Shown: one piece after another, positions 31,747 through 41,251 of the stretch
Layout: every line of letters starts with the position of its first letter
Position numbering within the stretch: the stretch's first letter is position 1
Assembly (NCBI GenBank): GCA_013697905.1
Contig: JACCVZ010000067.1
Coordinates: 1 to 44,888 of the forward strand
Source of the DNA: Nocardioidaceae bacterium
GTDB taxonomy: Bacteria > Actinomycetota > Actinomycetes > Propionibacteriales > Nocardioidaceae
Length of the DNA: 44,888 bases
Direction of reading: 5' to 3'
Program-made: the position numbers and the translations under genes
Notes under the pieces: model-generated
Database searches by the model: none
Told to the model about the DNA's origin: nothing
What the model saw: only the letters and a program-made list of their open reading frames with translations

Positions 31747-32685
31747 GTGACGGACCACGCCCACCCAGCCGGATCCCCTGCGGCCTCCTCGCCCACGACG
31801 ACGCGCCGGACGGTCATTTCGGGGGATCTTCCGCTTGCGGTCTGGCAGACCCGCGCGATCGGCCCCCCTGTCGTCTTCGTGCACGGGTTCCCTGACACGC
31901 ACACGGTCTGGGACCCGGTGGTGCATCGCCTGCAGGATCGCTTCCACTGCGTGACGTACGACGTCCGCGGAGCGGGCGAGTCCGGGGTGCCCGAGCGCCA
32001 GGACGACTACGCAATCGCACACCTCGTCCGCGACCTGGCAGTGGTGATCGACGTCGTCTCCCCTGACCGCCCGGTGCACCTCGTCGGCCACGACTGGGGT
32101 TCGATCCAGGCCTGGGAGGCAGTCATCCGGGAGACGTCGGACCCGCGTTTCAGCGGTCGAATCGCCACCTACACGACGATCAGTGGGCCCTGCCTGGACC
32201 ACGTGCACGCGTTCTCGCGTTCCGCTCGACGCGGCAGCTGGCAGCTCAGGCGCCAAGGCCTCCACCAGTTGTTGCACTCGTGGTACATCTTCGCGTTCCA
32301 GCTGCCACGCCTGCCGGAGTTCCTCCTGCGACGCCACCATGGTTCGCTGCAAACCGGTGGCGGCCGCTGCAGCCACTTCGGCCCGACACTTCCCGACGAC
32401 GCTGTCAACGGACTCAACCTCTACCGCGCGAACATCTTCGCCCGCCGTGAGCGGGTGCCGGGCGGCGCCACCACCGACCTCCCCGTGCAGCTCATCGTGC
32501 CACTACGCGACAAGTATGTGCTGCCCCAGCTCACCCACGACCTGCACCGCTTCGCCTCGGACCTGACGCGTCTCGAGATCGACGCCGGCCACTGGGTTCC
32601 CCAGTCGCGGCCAGGAGAGGTCGCCGCGGCGTTGGCGGGCTTCGTCTCCGCCCACGACATGGGTCCCCGAGGGCCTTACCCCTGA
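31747..32685 (+). CDS. Alpha/beta hydrolase (epoxide hydrolase-like)
   Basis: PPVVFVHGFPDTHTVWDPVV, VHLVGHDWGSIQAWEAV, LEIDAGHWVPQSRPGEVAAALAGFV. Confidence 0.88.
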   Translation: MTDHAHPAGSPAASSPTTTRRTVISGDLPLAVWQTRAIGPPVVFVHGFPDTHTVWDPVVHRLQDRFHCVTYDVRGAGESGVPERQDDYAIAHLVRDLAVVIDVVSPDRPVHLVGHDWGSIQAWEAVIRETSDPRFSGRIATYTTISGPCLDHVHAFSRSARRGSWQLRRQGLHQLLHSWYIFAFQLPRLPEFLLRRHHGSLQTGGGRCSHFGPTLPDDAVNGLNLYRANIFARRERVPGGATTDLPVQLIVPLRDKYVLPQLTHDLHRFASDLTRLEIDAGHWVPQSRPGEVAAALAGFVSAHDMGPRGPYP

Positions 32686-32703
32686 GGCCTTAGCGAGCAG
32701 GCT

Positions 32704-33099
32704 TCAGGCGTCTGTCATCGCACGGTGGACCCAGTGCACGACGTCTTGGGTCTTCGTGCCGGGCGTGAAAATCTTGGCGACTCCGACCTCCTCGAGCAGG
32801 GGAATGTCGGCCTCGGGGATGATGCCGCCACCGAAGACGATGATGTCGGAGGCGTCACGCTCGTCGAGCAGCTGCATGACCTTCTTGAATAGCGTCAGGT
32901 GAGCGCCGGATAATACCGACAGGCCCACGATGTCGGCGTCCTCCTGGATGGCGGTCTCGACAATCTGCTCGGGCGTCTGATGCAGGCCGGTGTAGACGAC
33001 CTCCATGCCCGCGTCGCGCAGTGCTCGGGCAATCACCTTGGCGCCGCGGTCGTGCCCGTCGAGTCCGGGTTTGGCGACCACGATCCGTATCGGGGCCAT
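32704..33099 (-). CDS. Stand-alone cobalamin-binding domain protein (methylmalonyl-CoA mutase small/C-terminal-domain-like)
   Basis: [68 protein letters not shown]...[26 protein letters not shown]. Confidence 0.92.
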   Translation of the reverse strand: MAPIRIVVAKPGLDGHDRGAKVIARALRDAGMEVVYTGLHQTPEQIVETAIQEDADIVGLSVLSGAHLTLFKKVMQLLDERDASDIIVFGGGIIPEADIPLLEEVGVAKIFTPGTKTQDVVHWVHRAMTDA

Positions 33100-33462
33100 G
33101 TCGAGCTCACCGCCTCTGTGCCGTGCCACGGGCGAGTCCTCGTGACGTCGTACGACGGGTCGAGACTAGCCAATCGGCGTACCACCGGCACGAGGTGGCC
33201 ACGGCGGCCCGGATCCTGCGTCACACCCCGACTCGACCGGTGCGGAGTTTACTCGGAGCAACGCTGAATTCACGCAAGGTCACCGAAGGATGGACGTCGG
33301 GTGACCCCTCACACACCCGGCGTCACAAGGTGAACTTTCCGGCCTCATCGCGTAACCTCGCCTGGGTCCACAGCCGACCAGCCGCCGGTTTCCCACGGTG
33401 GCAGATTCGGCTAGCGTCGGACATTCCTGCCCCACGTTGTCTGCCGGAAGGAACTCCCCAGC

Positions 33463-34329
33463 GTGTCGACGCATCGCGCCGCCAGGCACCGCGCCAACCA
33501 GGCCGACGAGCAGCGTCCCCGACAACACTCCTCCTTCTTGGCGCCTGGCCGTCGTAGGACGTTGCCCGCGCCCCGACGATCCGGCCGCGTCGCGACACCG
33601 TCCATGATCGGCGGTCTCGCGCTGCTCGTCGCCGCGGTCGGCGCCGCCACGGCGGGCCAGGCCATCACCGCAGGACAAGACGCCACGCCGACATCATCGG
33701 CGCAGCACGGCTCGTACGTCGCCTCGATGTCGTCGGCCCCCCTCGAAGGTCGTGACGCCACCACGGTGAGTCGGTCCGCCGTGCGCCCGATGCTGGCGCA
33801 GAAGCACACCGCCAAACGCTCGGCCGCCACGACAGCCGCCCAGCAGCTCGCCGCAGAGCGCAACGACAAACTGGGAGATGCGGCCGCGGAGGCCGAGAAC
33901 TACGCCAAGGAGCTGTCGAGCAACGAGTGGGTGTTCCCGACCACCGGCTTCCACATCTCCACCTGGTTCGGCGAGGCCGGCCCCTACTGGGCGTCGGGCT
34001 ACCACACCGGAATCGACTTCGCGACCGCCTACGGTACGCCGACGGTTTCGGTCACCAACGCGACCGTGGTCCAGACGGGCTGGGACGGCCCCTACGGCAA
34101 CCAGGTCCGACTTCGGCTCGAGAACGGCGATGAGGTCTGGTACAACCACCTCAGCTCCATCGACGTGCTCACCGGCCAGCAAGTCGTCAAGGGCCAGCAG
34201 GTGGGTCGGGTCGGTGAGACCGGCAACGCGTACGGCGCACACCTGCACTTCGAGTACCGGCTGGCGTCGGACCTGCACAACGGCATCGACCCGCGTCCCT
34301 ACTTCCTCGAGCACGGTCTCGGTCTCTGA
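33463..34329 (+). CDS. M23-family metallopeptidase with N-terminal signal/TM
   Basis: TSWFGEAGPYWASGYHTGIDFATAYGTPTVSVTNATVVQTGWDGPYGNQVRLRL..., YGAHLHFEYR. Confidence 0.9.
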   Translation: MSTHRAARHRANQADEQRPRQHSSFLAPGRRRTLPAPRRSGRVATPSMIGGLALLVAAVGAATAGQAITAGQDATPTSSAQHGSYVASMSSAPLEGRDATTVSRSAVRPMLAQKHTAKRSAATTAAQQLAAERNDKLGDAAAEAENYAKELSSNEWVFPTTGFHISTWFGEAGPYWASGYHTGIDFATAYGTPTVSVTNATVVQTGWDGPYGNQVRLRLENGDEVWYNHLSSIDVLTGQQVVKGQQVGRVGETGNAYGAHLHFEYRLASDLHNGIDPRPYFLEHGLGL

Positions 34330-34422
34330 CCCGGCCACCGCTGCCCCGACTGCCGAGGTCGGCCCATGGCCTGCGATTCGGTGACGTCCTCGTAGGGATC
34401 TGTCGGCGTCGCGACGTAGCAT

Positions 34423-36864
34423 ATGACCACGATGTCCGCGCTCTTCCCACTGCCTCAACTTGCCGAGTCATCGTCGCCACCGCCCACCGAGGACGCGCCC
34501 GCACGGCGACGTCAACCTAGTCGAGAGGAGCTGCTCGAGGGGCTTAACCCGTCGCAGCGAACTGCTGTCACCCATGAGGGGTCAGCCCTTCTCGTGGTCG
34601 CCGGTGCGGGTTCCGGGAAGACCCGGGTCCTCACCCGGCGCATCGCCTGGTTGCTGGCACAGCGCGGCACCCACCCCGGCTCGATCCTGGCGATCACCTT
34701 CACGAACAAGGCAGCGGCCGAGATGCGGGAGCGCGTGGCCGAGCTCGTGGGTGGACGCGCCAAGATCATGTGGGTCTCGACGTTCCACTCGTCCTGCGTC
34801 CGGATCCTGCGCAAGGAGATCGGTCGCCTGGGCTTTCGTTCTAACTTCTCGATCTACGACGACGCCGACGCGCGCCGGTTGATGACGCTGGTGTGCCGCG
34901 ACCTCGACCTCGACGCCAAGCGCTACAACCCGAGGGCGGTGCTGAACTGGGTCAGCAACTGCAAGAACGAGCTGCTCGACCACGAGGCGGCAGCAGCCAG
35001 GGCGAAGAACCACCTGGAGCGGACCTACGCCGAGTGCTACGCCTCCTATCAGCAGCGCCTCCAGGCCGCGAACGCCCTGGACTTCGACGACCTGATTATG
35101 ACGACGGTGCACCTGCTCCATGCGTTCCCTGAGGTGCGGGAGACCTACCGTCGCCGGTTCCGGCACGTGCTCGTCGACGAGTACCAGGACACCAACCATG
35201 CCCAGTACGCCCTCATCCGGGAGCTTTGCTCGGACACGTCGGCCCGGCGTACGTCGGACGGCGACCTTGTCGGGGTCGGGCCCACGAGCACGTCTGCCAG
35301 GCCCGAGACACCTGCAGCCGAGCCGGCCGAGCTGATGGTGGTGGGCGACTCGGACCAGTCGATCTACGCGTTTCGCGGCGCCAACATCCGCAACATCCTC
35401 CAGTTCGAGCAGGACTTCGCAGGCGCGAGCACTGTGGTGCTCGACCAGAACTACCGCTCCACACAGAACATCCTCAGTGCGGCCAACGCGGTGATCGCCA
35501 ACAATCCCAAGCGCCGTCCCAAGAACCTCTGGTCCGAGGCCGGCGACGGCGAGCTGATCTGTGGCTACGTCGCCGACGACGAGCACGACGAGGCGCAGTT
35601 CGTGGCGGAGGAGATCGACAGGCTCACCGACGACGGCATCGCCAAGCCGAGCGATGTTGCCGTGTTCTACCGGACCAACGCCCAGAGCCGTGTCTTCGAA
35701 GAGGTGTTCATCCGGGTGGGTCTTCCCTACAAGGTCGTCGGCGGGGTGCGGTTTTATGAGCGGCGTGAGATCCGTGACGTGCTCGCCTACCTCAGGGTGC
35801 TCGCCAACCCCGACGACACCGTGTCGTTGCGGCGCATCCTCAACGTGCCCAAGCGTGGCATCGGCGACCGTGCGGAGGCCTGTGTCGATGTGCTGTCCCA
35901 GCGCACCGGTGTGTCGTTCTGGGAGTCGTTGCGCAAGGCCGAGGACGCCCCCGCGATCGCCACCCGCTCCCTGAAGAACATCCAGGCATTCGTTGCGGCC
36001 ATGGAGAAGCTGCAACAGATGGTCGAGCAGGGCGAGCGGCCAGACGACATCGTCGACGCGGTGCTCACCTCGTCCGGCTACCTGGCCGAGCTCGAGGCCT
36101 CCGACGACCCCCAAGACGAGGCGCGGGTCGAGAACCTCGGCGAGCTGCTGGCTGTGGCCCGCGAGTTCGCCGACGAACAGGATGCCGCCAGGCTCGGCGA
36201 CTTCCTCGAACGCGTCGCGCTGGTGGCCGACGCCGACCAGATCCCCGATGGCGACGAGTCCGACGGCGTGGTGACCCTGATGACGCTGCACACAGCGAAG
36301 GGACTGGAGTTTCCCATCGTCTTCCTCAGTGGGCTCGAGGACGGCATCTTCCCGCACTCACGTGCGCTCGGCGACCCGGTCGAGCTCGAGGAGGAGCGAC
36401 GACTGGCGTACGTCGGCGTCACCCGCGCACGTCAGCGGCTCTACCTTTCCCGGGCCCTAGTCCGCTCCGCCTGGGGCGCCCCCTCGCACAACCCCGCGTC
36501 ACGGTTCCTCGACGAGATCCCCGGCGCGCTGATCGACTGGAAGCGCACCGAGTCCGCACAGACGACCTGGGGCAGCTCGTCGGCGTCGTCGCGGTATGCC
36601 GACTCCGCAGGCTATCTGCGTGGCCCGGCGACCTCGCCGATTCGCCGCAGCGCCCGCCAGCTTCCGGCGCCCAAACCGACGGGCGGAACCCGTCCCGTCC
36701 CCTCGTTGGCGCCCGGTGATCGTGTCGTCCACGACACGTTCGGCATGGGCAGCGTGGTGACAGTCGAGGGGCAGGCGGACAACGCGGTCGCCTCGGTCGA
36801 TTTCGGCTCGAGCGGGATGAAGCGCCTGTTGCTGCGTTACTCCCCCGTCGAGAAACTGTCCTAG
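34423..36864 (+). CDS. pcrA: UvrD/PcrA-type ATP-dependent DNA helicase
   Basis: LNPSQRTAVTHEGSALLVVAGAGSGKTRVLTRRIAWLL, VVGDSDQSIYAFRGANIRNILQF, VTLMTLHTAKGLEFPIVFLSGLEDGIFPH, C-terminal DRVVHDTFGMGSV. Confidence 0.96.
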   Translation: MTTMSALFPLPQLAESSSPPPTEDAPARRRQPSREELLEGLNPSQRTAVTHEGSALLVVAGAGSGKTRVLTRRIAWLLAQRGTHPGSILAITFTNKAAAEMRERVAELVGGRAKIMWVSTFHSSCVRILRKEIGRLGFRSNFSIYDDADARRLMTLVCRDLDLDAKRYNPRAVLNWVSNCKNELLDHEAAAARAKNHLERTYAECYASYQQRLQAANALDFDDLIMTTVHLLHAFPEVRETYRRRFRHVLVDEYQDTNHAQYALIRELCSDTSARRTSDGDLVGVGPTSTSARPETPAAEPAELMVVGDSDQSIYAFRGANIRNILQFEQDFAGASTVVLDQNYRSTQNILSAANAVIANNPKRRPKNLWSEAGDGELICGYVADDEHDEAQFVAEEIDRLTDDGIAKPSDVAVFYRTNAQSRVFEEVFIRVGLPYKVVGGVRFYERREIRDVLAYLRVLANPDDTVSLRRILNVPKRGIGDRAEACVDVLSQRTGVSFWESLRKAEDAPAIATRSLKNIQAFVAAMEKLQQMVEQGERPDDIVDAVLTSSGYLAELEASDDPQDEARVENLGELLAVAREFADEQDAARLGDFLERVALVADADQIPDGDESDGVVTLMTLHTAKGLEFPIVFLSGLEDGIFPHSRALGDPVELEEERRLAYVGVTRARQRLYLSRALVRSAWGAPSHNPASRFLDEIPGALIDWKRTESAQTTWGSSSASSRYADSAGYLRGPATSPIRRSARQLPAPKPTGGTRPVPSLAPGDRVVHDTFGMGSVVTVEGQADNAVASVDFGSSGMKRLLLRYSPVEKLS

Positions 36865-36885
36865 TTACGCAAGGCCCGCGTGACG

Positions 36886-37272
36886 TCACCAGAAGACGGC
36901 GACACCGACGTTGCCCGCGGTCAGCAGCATGATTGCACCGAACAGCCCGGCGGGGATGGTGTCCTTGCGGCGGTTCACCCAGCAGAGCACGGCGGCAACT
37001 AGCCCGACCGCCAGCTTGACGGTGACCTTCCAGTTGTCGATCGGGTCGTTGGCCCCTTCGATGACTCCGACCAGCAGCAAGCCGGTCACGATTTGGATGA
37101 GTGCGCCGTACAACATGGCTGCGTTGACGACCTTGTACTCGTCGCGGAACTGCACAAGGGCGCCACCGAAGAGCGCTGCGAAGCCCAACAGGTGGATGAA
37201 CAACAAGATGTGGCGCAGCAGGTCCACGGAGCGTCCCCTTTCGGTCGCGGGCGGCGAGCGGTCTTCGGGCAT
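36886..37272 (-). CDS. Small integral membrane protein
   Basis: Four apparent hydrophobic segments, LLRHILLFIHLLGFAALFGGALVQ. Confidence 0.65.
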   Translation of the reverse strand: MPEDRSPPATERGRSVDLLRHILLFIHLLGFAALFGGALVQFRDEYKVVNAAMLYGALIQIVTGLLLVGVIEGANDPIDNWKVTVKLAVGLVAAVLCWVNRRKDTIPAGLFGAIMLLTAGNVGVAVFW

Positions 37273-37278
37273 TCTGCC

Positions 37279-37923
37279 CTACAACAGGCGGCGCTCCGAC
37301 GCCCACCGCGTCAACTCGTGGCGGCTCGACAGCTGGAGCTTGCGAAGCACGCTCGACACATGGCTCTCCACGGTCTTGATCGAGATGAACAGCTCCGCAG
37401 CGACCTCTTTGTACGCGTAGCCACGGGCGATCAGTCGCATCACCTCGCGCTCACGCTCCGTCAGCCGGTCGAGGTCCCCGTCGACTGAGGCGACCTCGAA
37501 CTGGCCAGCGAACGCGTCAAGCACGAAACCCGCCAACCGAGGTGAGAAGACCGCGTCGTTGTCGGCGACCCGACGGATCGCGGCGATCAGCTCCGCGCCG
37601 GTGATGTTCTTGGTGACATATCCGCGGGCTCCGCCCCGGATCACCGCGATCACGTCCTCGGCGGCGTCGGAGACGCTCAAGGCGAGGAACTTGACCTCCG
37701 GTTTCCGCGTCGAGATTCGCCGTAGCACCTCGGCACCCCCTCCGCCGGGCAGGTGCACGTCCAGGAGGACGACGTCGGGCAGCGACGACATGATGATCCT
37801 CACCGCCTCGTCGGCATCGGCCGCCTCGCCGACGATGTCGAAGACACCGGTCAGCTCCGACTTCACCCCGGTGCGGAACATGGCGTGGTCGTCGACGATG
37901 ACCAAACGCAGGAGTGGTGTCAT
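37279..37923 (-). CDS. NarL/LuxR-family response regulator
   Basis: LRLVIVDDHAMFRTGVKSEL receiver; LTEREREVMRLIARGYAYKEVAAELFISIKTVESHVSSVLRKLQL HTH; ATGA overlap with the kinase. Confidence 0.94.
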   Translation of the reverse strand: MTPLLRLVIVDDHAMFRTGVKSELTGVFDIVGEAADADEAVRIIMSSLPDVVLLDVHLPGGGGAEVLRRISTRKPEVKFLALSVSDAAEDVIAVIRGGARGYVTKNITGAELIAAIRRVADNDAVFSPRLAGFVLDAFAGQFEVASVDGDLDRLTEREREVMRLIARGYAYKEVAAELFISIKTVESHVSSVLRKLQLSSRHELTRWASERRLL

Positions 37924-39218
37924 GGGCGTCCTTCTTCCGCCTCGCGCTTCGACGTGGGGCTCGAAGATGTTGGCCTCGCTGCGGGGGACGCGCCGTTGCA
38001 CGGCATCGTCAACCGCACCTCGGTGCCATCACCCGGCTTGCTGCGGATGACCGCATCGCCACCGTGGCGGGCCACCCGGTCCACGATGGAGCGGCGTACT
38101 CCGAGCCGGTCCTCGGCCACCTGCTCAAGCTCGAAGCCGCGGCCGCGGTCGCGTACAAAGATCTCGGCAGTTCCCGACCCTACCTCGACGAAGACATCGA
38201 CCCGGTCGGCGCCGGAGTGACGCGAGGCGTTGACGACGGCCTCGCGGGTGGCCGCCATCAGCGCCCGCGTCGAGTCGACGAGGGCAAGGTCGCCGACCAT
38301 CACCAGCTCGATCGGAACATGGTGGACGTCCTCGACCTCGGCGACGGCGCGCTGCAGAGCGGAGCGCAGCGTGTCGGTCTGCCGGTCATCAGCCTCGAAC
38401 AGCCAGGTGCGCAGCTCGCGCTCCTGTGTGCGCGCTAGCTGGCTCACCGCAACCGGGTCGGCGGCCTGGCGCTGGATCAGGGCAAGAGTCTGCAGCACGG
38501 AGTCGTGAAGGTGGGCGGCGACGTCGGCGCGTTCCTGGCTGCGGACCCGCTCTGCACGTTCTTGTCGCAGCTGCCGGGTGAGCGTCAGCAGCCATGGCCC
38601 CAGCACGAGTCCGACGCCCACGATGGCAAGCGCGATGGCGCCGAGCGTGTCATCGAGTGCCCCCGACACCCCGGCCTGGAACAGGGCAAGAAACACCGCA
38701 CCGGTGACCAAGGCCAGGCCCACTACGACACGGAGCCAGCTCTTCCAACCGGATCCCAACGAGAGCCAGTCGGTCCGAGAGCCCTCATCGGACTGCCACC
38801 ACAACAGGCCGAGCCCGGCCAGTGCCACTGCAAGCGGCCAGAAGATGCGCGGGCTCGTCCACAGCCCCGCCACCTGCAGCAGCACGACAGCTCCCAGCCC
38901 GAAGATCATCAGCGACAACGCCACTCCCATGTCATCGCCGCGGCGTGAACGGCTCGGGGTCCGCATGCCCCGCCGGGTGGCCGATCCCAGACCTGGTGCG
39001 GTGTCGTCCTCATCGATGGTGGCTACCGGCAACAGCACCCACAGGGCGGCGTACACGACTACCCCGAATCCGCCGCACAGCGCCAGAGCGACGAAACCCA
39101 CCCGCGCATGCAGCGGATCAAGCCCGAGGTGTGTGGCGAGACCCGACGCAACGCCGCCGAGGAACGAGTCCTCAGGGTCGCGGTAGGCGCGCCGGGCACG
39201 CTGGACTGTCTGGGACAT
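37920..39218 (-). CDS. PspC-domain sensor histidine kinase
   Basis: N-terminal PspC motif RAYRDPEDSFLGGVASGLATHLGLDPLHAR, TM segments, HLHDSVLQTLALIQRQA, C-terminal HATPase DRGRGFEL. Confidence 0.92.
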   Translation of the reverse strand: MSQTVQRARRAYRDPEDSFLGGVASGLATHLGLDPLHARVGFVALALCGGFGVVVYAALWVLLPVATIDEDDTAPGLGSATRRGMRTPSRSRRGDDMGVALSLMIFGLGAVVLLQVAGLWTSPRIFWPLAVALAGLGLLWWQSDEGSRTDWLSLGSGWKSWLRVVVGLALVTGAVFLALFQAGVSGALDDTLGAIALAIVGVGLVLGPWLLTLTRQLRQERAERVRSQERADVAAHLHDSVLQTLALIQRQAADPVAVSQLARTQERELRTWLFEADDRQTDTLRSALQRAVAEVEDVHHVPIELVMVGDLALVDSTRALMAATREAVVNASRHSGADRVDVFVEVGSGTAEIFVRDRGRGFELEQVAEDRLGVRRSIVDRVARHGGDAVIRSKPGDGTEVRLTMPCNGASPAARPTSSSPTSKREAEEGRP

Positions 39219-39358
39219 GTGTCCATGATCGTCGCATAGCGGCTCGGTGACCATCCGATGGCTCCCTGATGTCTGGACGGCCGGTGTCAGGGTCACATCA
39301 AGGAGATGGGGGCTGTCCCCGATACCGCTGCGGCACCACAGCGGCGAGGCTTTCTGAC

Positions 39359-40819
39359 ATGACCCAGCAACCCCAATCCTCCGAGGCCGGTCCCCGAGTC
39401 AGTCGCGAGCAGGTCCGAGACATCCGCACCATGCGCCGGGCCCGGCACGACAAGATGGTCGCCGGCGTCTGCGAGGGACTCAGCCGCCACCTCGACGTCG
39501 ATCCCCTCGTCGTCCGGGTCGTGTTCGCGGCCCTGACGCTCTTCGGCGGAGCGGGGGTGGTGCTCTACTGCCTCGCTTGGATCACCATTCCGACCGAGGA
39601 CAGCTACGACTCGCCTGCGTCGACCTGGTTGCGCCGGGACCCCGAGCGGATCCTCGTTGCCGGCCTGGCGATCGCGGCGGTCGCGACGATCGCGACGATG
39701 ATCGGGGCAATCGGCTTCAGTGCGCCCAACCCGTTCCCTGCCATCGTGATCGGGCTGCTCGCCCTCGTACTCTTCGCCGTCTTCACTCGGCGTCCGAGTG
39801 ACGGCGGGAGCGTGACGACTGCATCGTCAGGCGTGGTCGCCCCGAACCGCTCGTCCGGTGCGGTGATGGATGCGACCAGCGGCTCGGTCTCTTCGCCGGT
39901 GGTCCCGTCGTCGGACGACGAGCCGACGTCCGTGCTGCCGACGACCAGCACCCACGTCGCTGAGCACGACCAGGCTGAGCACACTGCTCCGCTGCCGGTG
40001 GAGGAAACCCGGCGGCCCTGGTGGCGGCGTCCCGGGGGCACGGGTTCGGATGATCCGGCGCAGCCGCGCACCCCTGCGTCGCCCCCTTCGCCTCCCCGGC
40101 CCAAACGGCCGCGGCGCGAGCCCTCCCACCTGCTCGGTGCCACCCTTGCCACCATCGCGCTGGCCCTGGGCACGGTCTGGGTCATCGACGAGACCGTCGT
40201 CGGACTGCTGCCACCGTCGGTCTACCCCGGCACCGCCCTCGGGATCATCGCAGCGGCGCTGCTGGTGGGCACCCGGTTCGGACGCAGCCGCTTCCTCATC
40301 TTCCTCGGCCTGGTCACCACCTTCTTGACGGTGGTCTCGACCGTGGTCGGGCCAGGTCCTTACGGCGAGGCGACCTACCGCCCGACCGCGGCTGCCGACG
40401 TTCGGTCGACGTACGAGCATGGCGCCGGGCTGCTCATCGTGCGCCTCGACGACGTGCAGGACCCCACAGCGCTGGACGGGCGTGTCATCGACGTCGACTC
40501 CTCGGTGGGGCAGGTCGATGTCATTGTGCCGTCGTCGGTGGACGCCACGATCAGCGCACATGTCGACGGTGGCGAGATCACCGGCCCCACCTACGTCGGG
40601 ACGCGGAGCGGTGGCTCACAGTCCGCCACCCTGGTCCCACGAGACGACGACGATCCGGACGTGACAATCGACATCGAGCTGACCTTCGGCCAGATCAACA
40701 TCATGCGTGCTGACTGCCCTGGCGACGGCAACAGCGCCGCTCGCACCGGCATCTTTTCGACCTACCAACCGTTCGACGCACTCTCAGGAGGCACCCGTGT
40801 TCCCTCGGCATGCAACTGA
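39359..40819 (+). CDS. PspC-domain membrane protein with extracytoplasmic C-terminal domain
   Basis: RARHDKMVAGVCEGLSRHLDVDPLVVRVVFAALTLFGGAGVVLYCLAWITIP; divergent from the PspC kinase. Confidence 0.88.
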   Translation: MTQQPQSSEAGPRVSREQVRDIRTMRRARHDKMVAGVCEGLSRHLDVDPLVVRVVFAALTLFGGAGVVLYCLAWITIPTEDSYDSPASTWLRRDPERILVAGLAIAAVATIATMIGAIGFSAPNPFPAIVIGLLALVLFAVFTRRPSDGGSVTTASSGVVAPNRSSGAVMDATSGSVSSPVVPSSDDEPTSVLPTTSTHVAEHDQAEHTAPLPVEETRRPWWRRPGGTGSDDPAQPRTPASPPSPPRPKRPRREPSHLLGATLATIALALGTVWVIDETVVGLLPPSVYPGTALGIIAAALLVGTRFGRSRFLIFLGLVTTFLTVVSTVVGPGPYGEATYRPTAAADVRSTYEHGAGLLIVRLDDVQDPTALDGRVIDVDSSVGQVDVIVPSSVDATISAHVDGGEITGPTYVGTRSGGSQSATLVPRDDDDPDVTIDIELTFGQINIMRADCPGDGNSAARTGIFSTYQPFDALSGGTRVPSACN

Positions 40820-41090
40820 CGTCATCTCGTTGGTGTTCGGCGCGATCTTCGCCGGCTTCACCGTCGTCTGGCTGCTCACGCTGACCGAGGCGATCGGCCT
40901 CGACGACGCGCGGCTGGCGGGTCCGGTGGCGTTGATCACCGCGGGCGCCATCGGTCTGGCTGCCGCGCTGCGGCCGCGCAGACGCGGCGGCCAGCCAGGC
41001 GACGACTCGGTCAGGGCCACGCCCGCATACGAAGAACCCGGCGAGGGACGCGATGAAGAACCCGACGAGGGGCGCTCGCTGCGGCTGTGA
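40797..41090 (+). CDS. Small membrane protein
   Basis: GTG start at 40797 overlapping the previous gene, preceded by AGGAGG; two hydrophobic segments. Confidence 0.6.
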   Translation: MFPRHATDVISLVFGAIFAGFTVVWLLTLTEAIGLDDARLAGPVALITAGAIGLAAALRPRRRGGQPGDDSVRATPAYEEPGEGRDEEPDEGRSLRL

Positions 41091-41251
41091 CACACGGTCG
41101 GGACGGGCCGGGGGAAGGGACCGGCGGGTCGAGGTGTCTCGATCCGCCGGTCCCTGTCGGTGCCCCGTTCGCCGCCGACGACCGCCGCCGGGGCGTGCGC
41201 ACGCTAAACGGTTGGCGCCGCAGGCCCTCTCATCTCTACCGTTGGTGTGTT

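Noticed and set aside
33130-33462. ydaO-type (c-di-AMP) riboswitch upstream of the M23 peptidase
   Set aside because: Fragments such as GTAACCTCG and GGTGAA are present, but the ordered conserved blocks of the motif could not be found by eye; a covariance-model search (RF00379) would decide.
35220-35345. Ser/Thr/Pro-rich insertion in PcrA before motif VVGDSDQSIYAFRG
   Set aside because: Looks like a low-complexity linker of the kind common in actinobacterial PcrA; not evidence of a new function.
37279-40819. PspC kinase/response regulator/PspC protein module
   Set aside because: A common actinobacterial arrangement; annotated but not considered novel.
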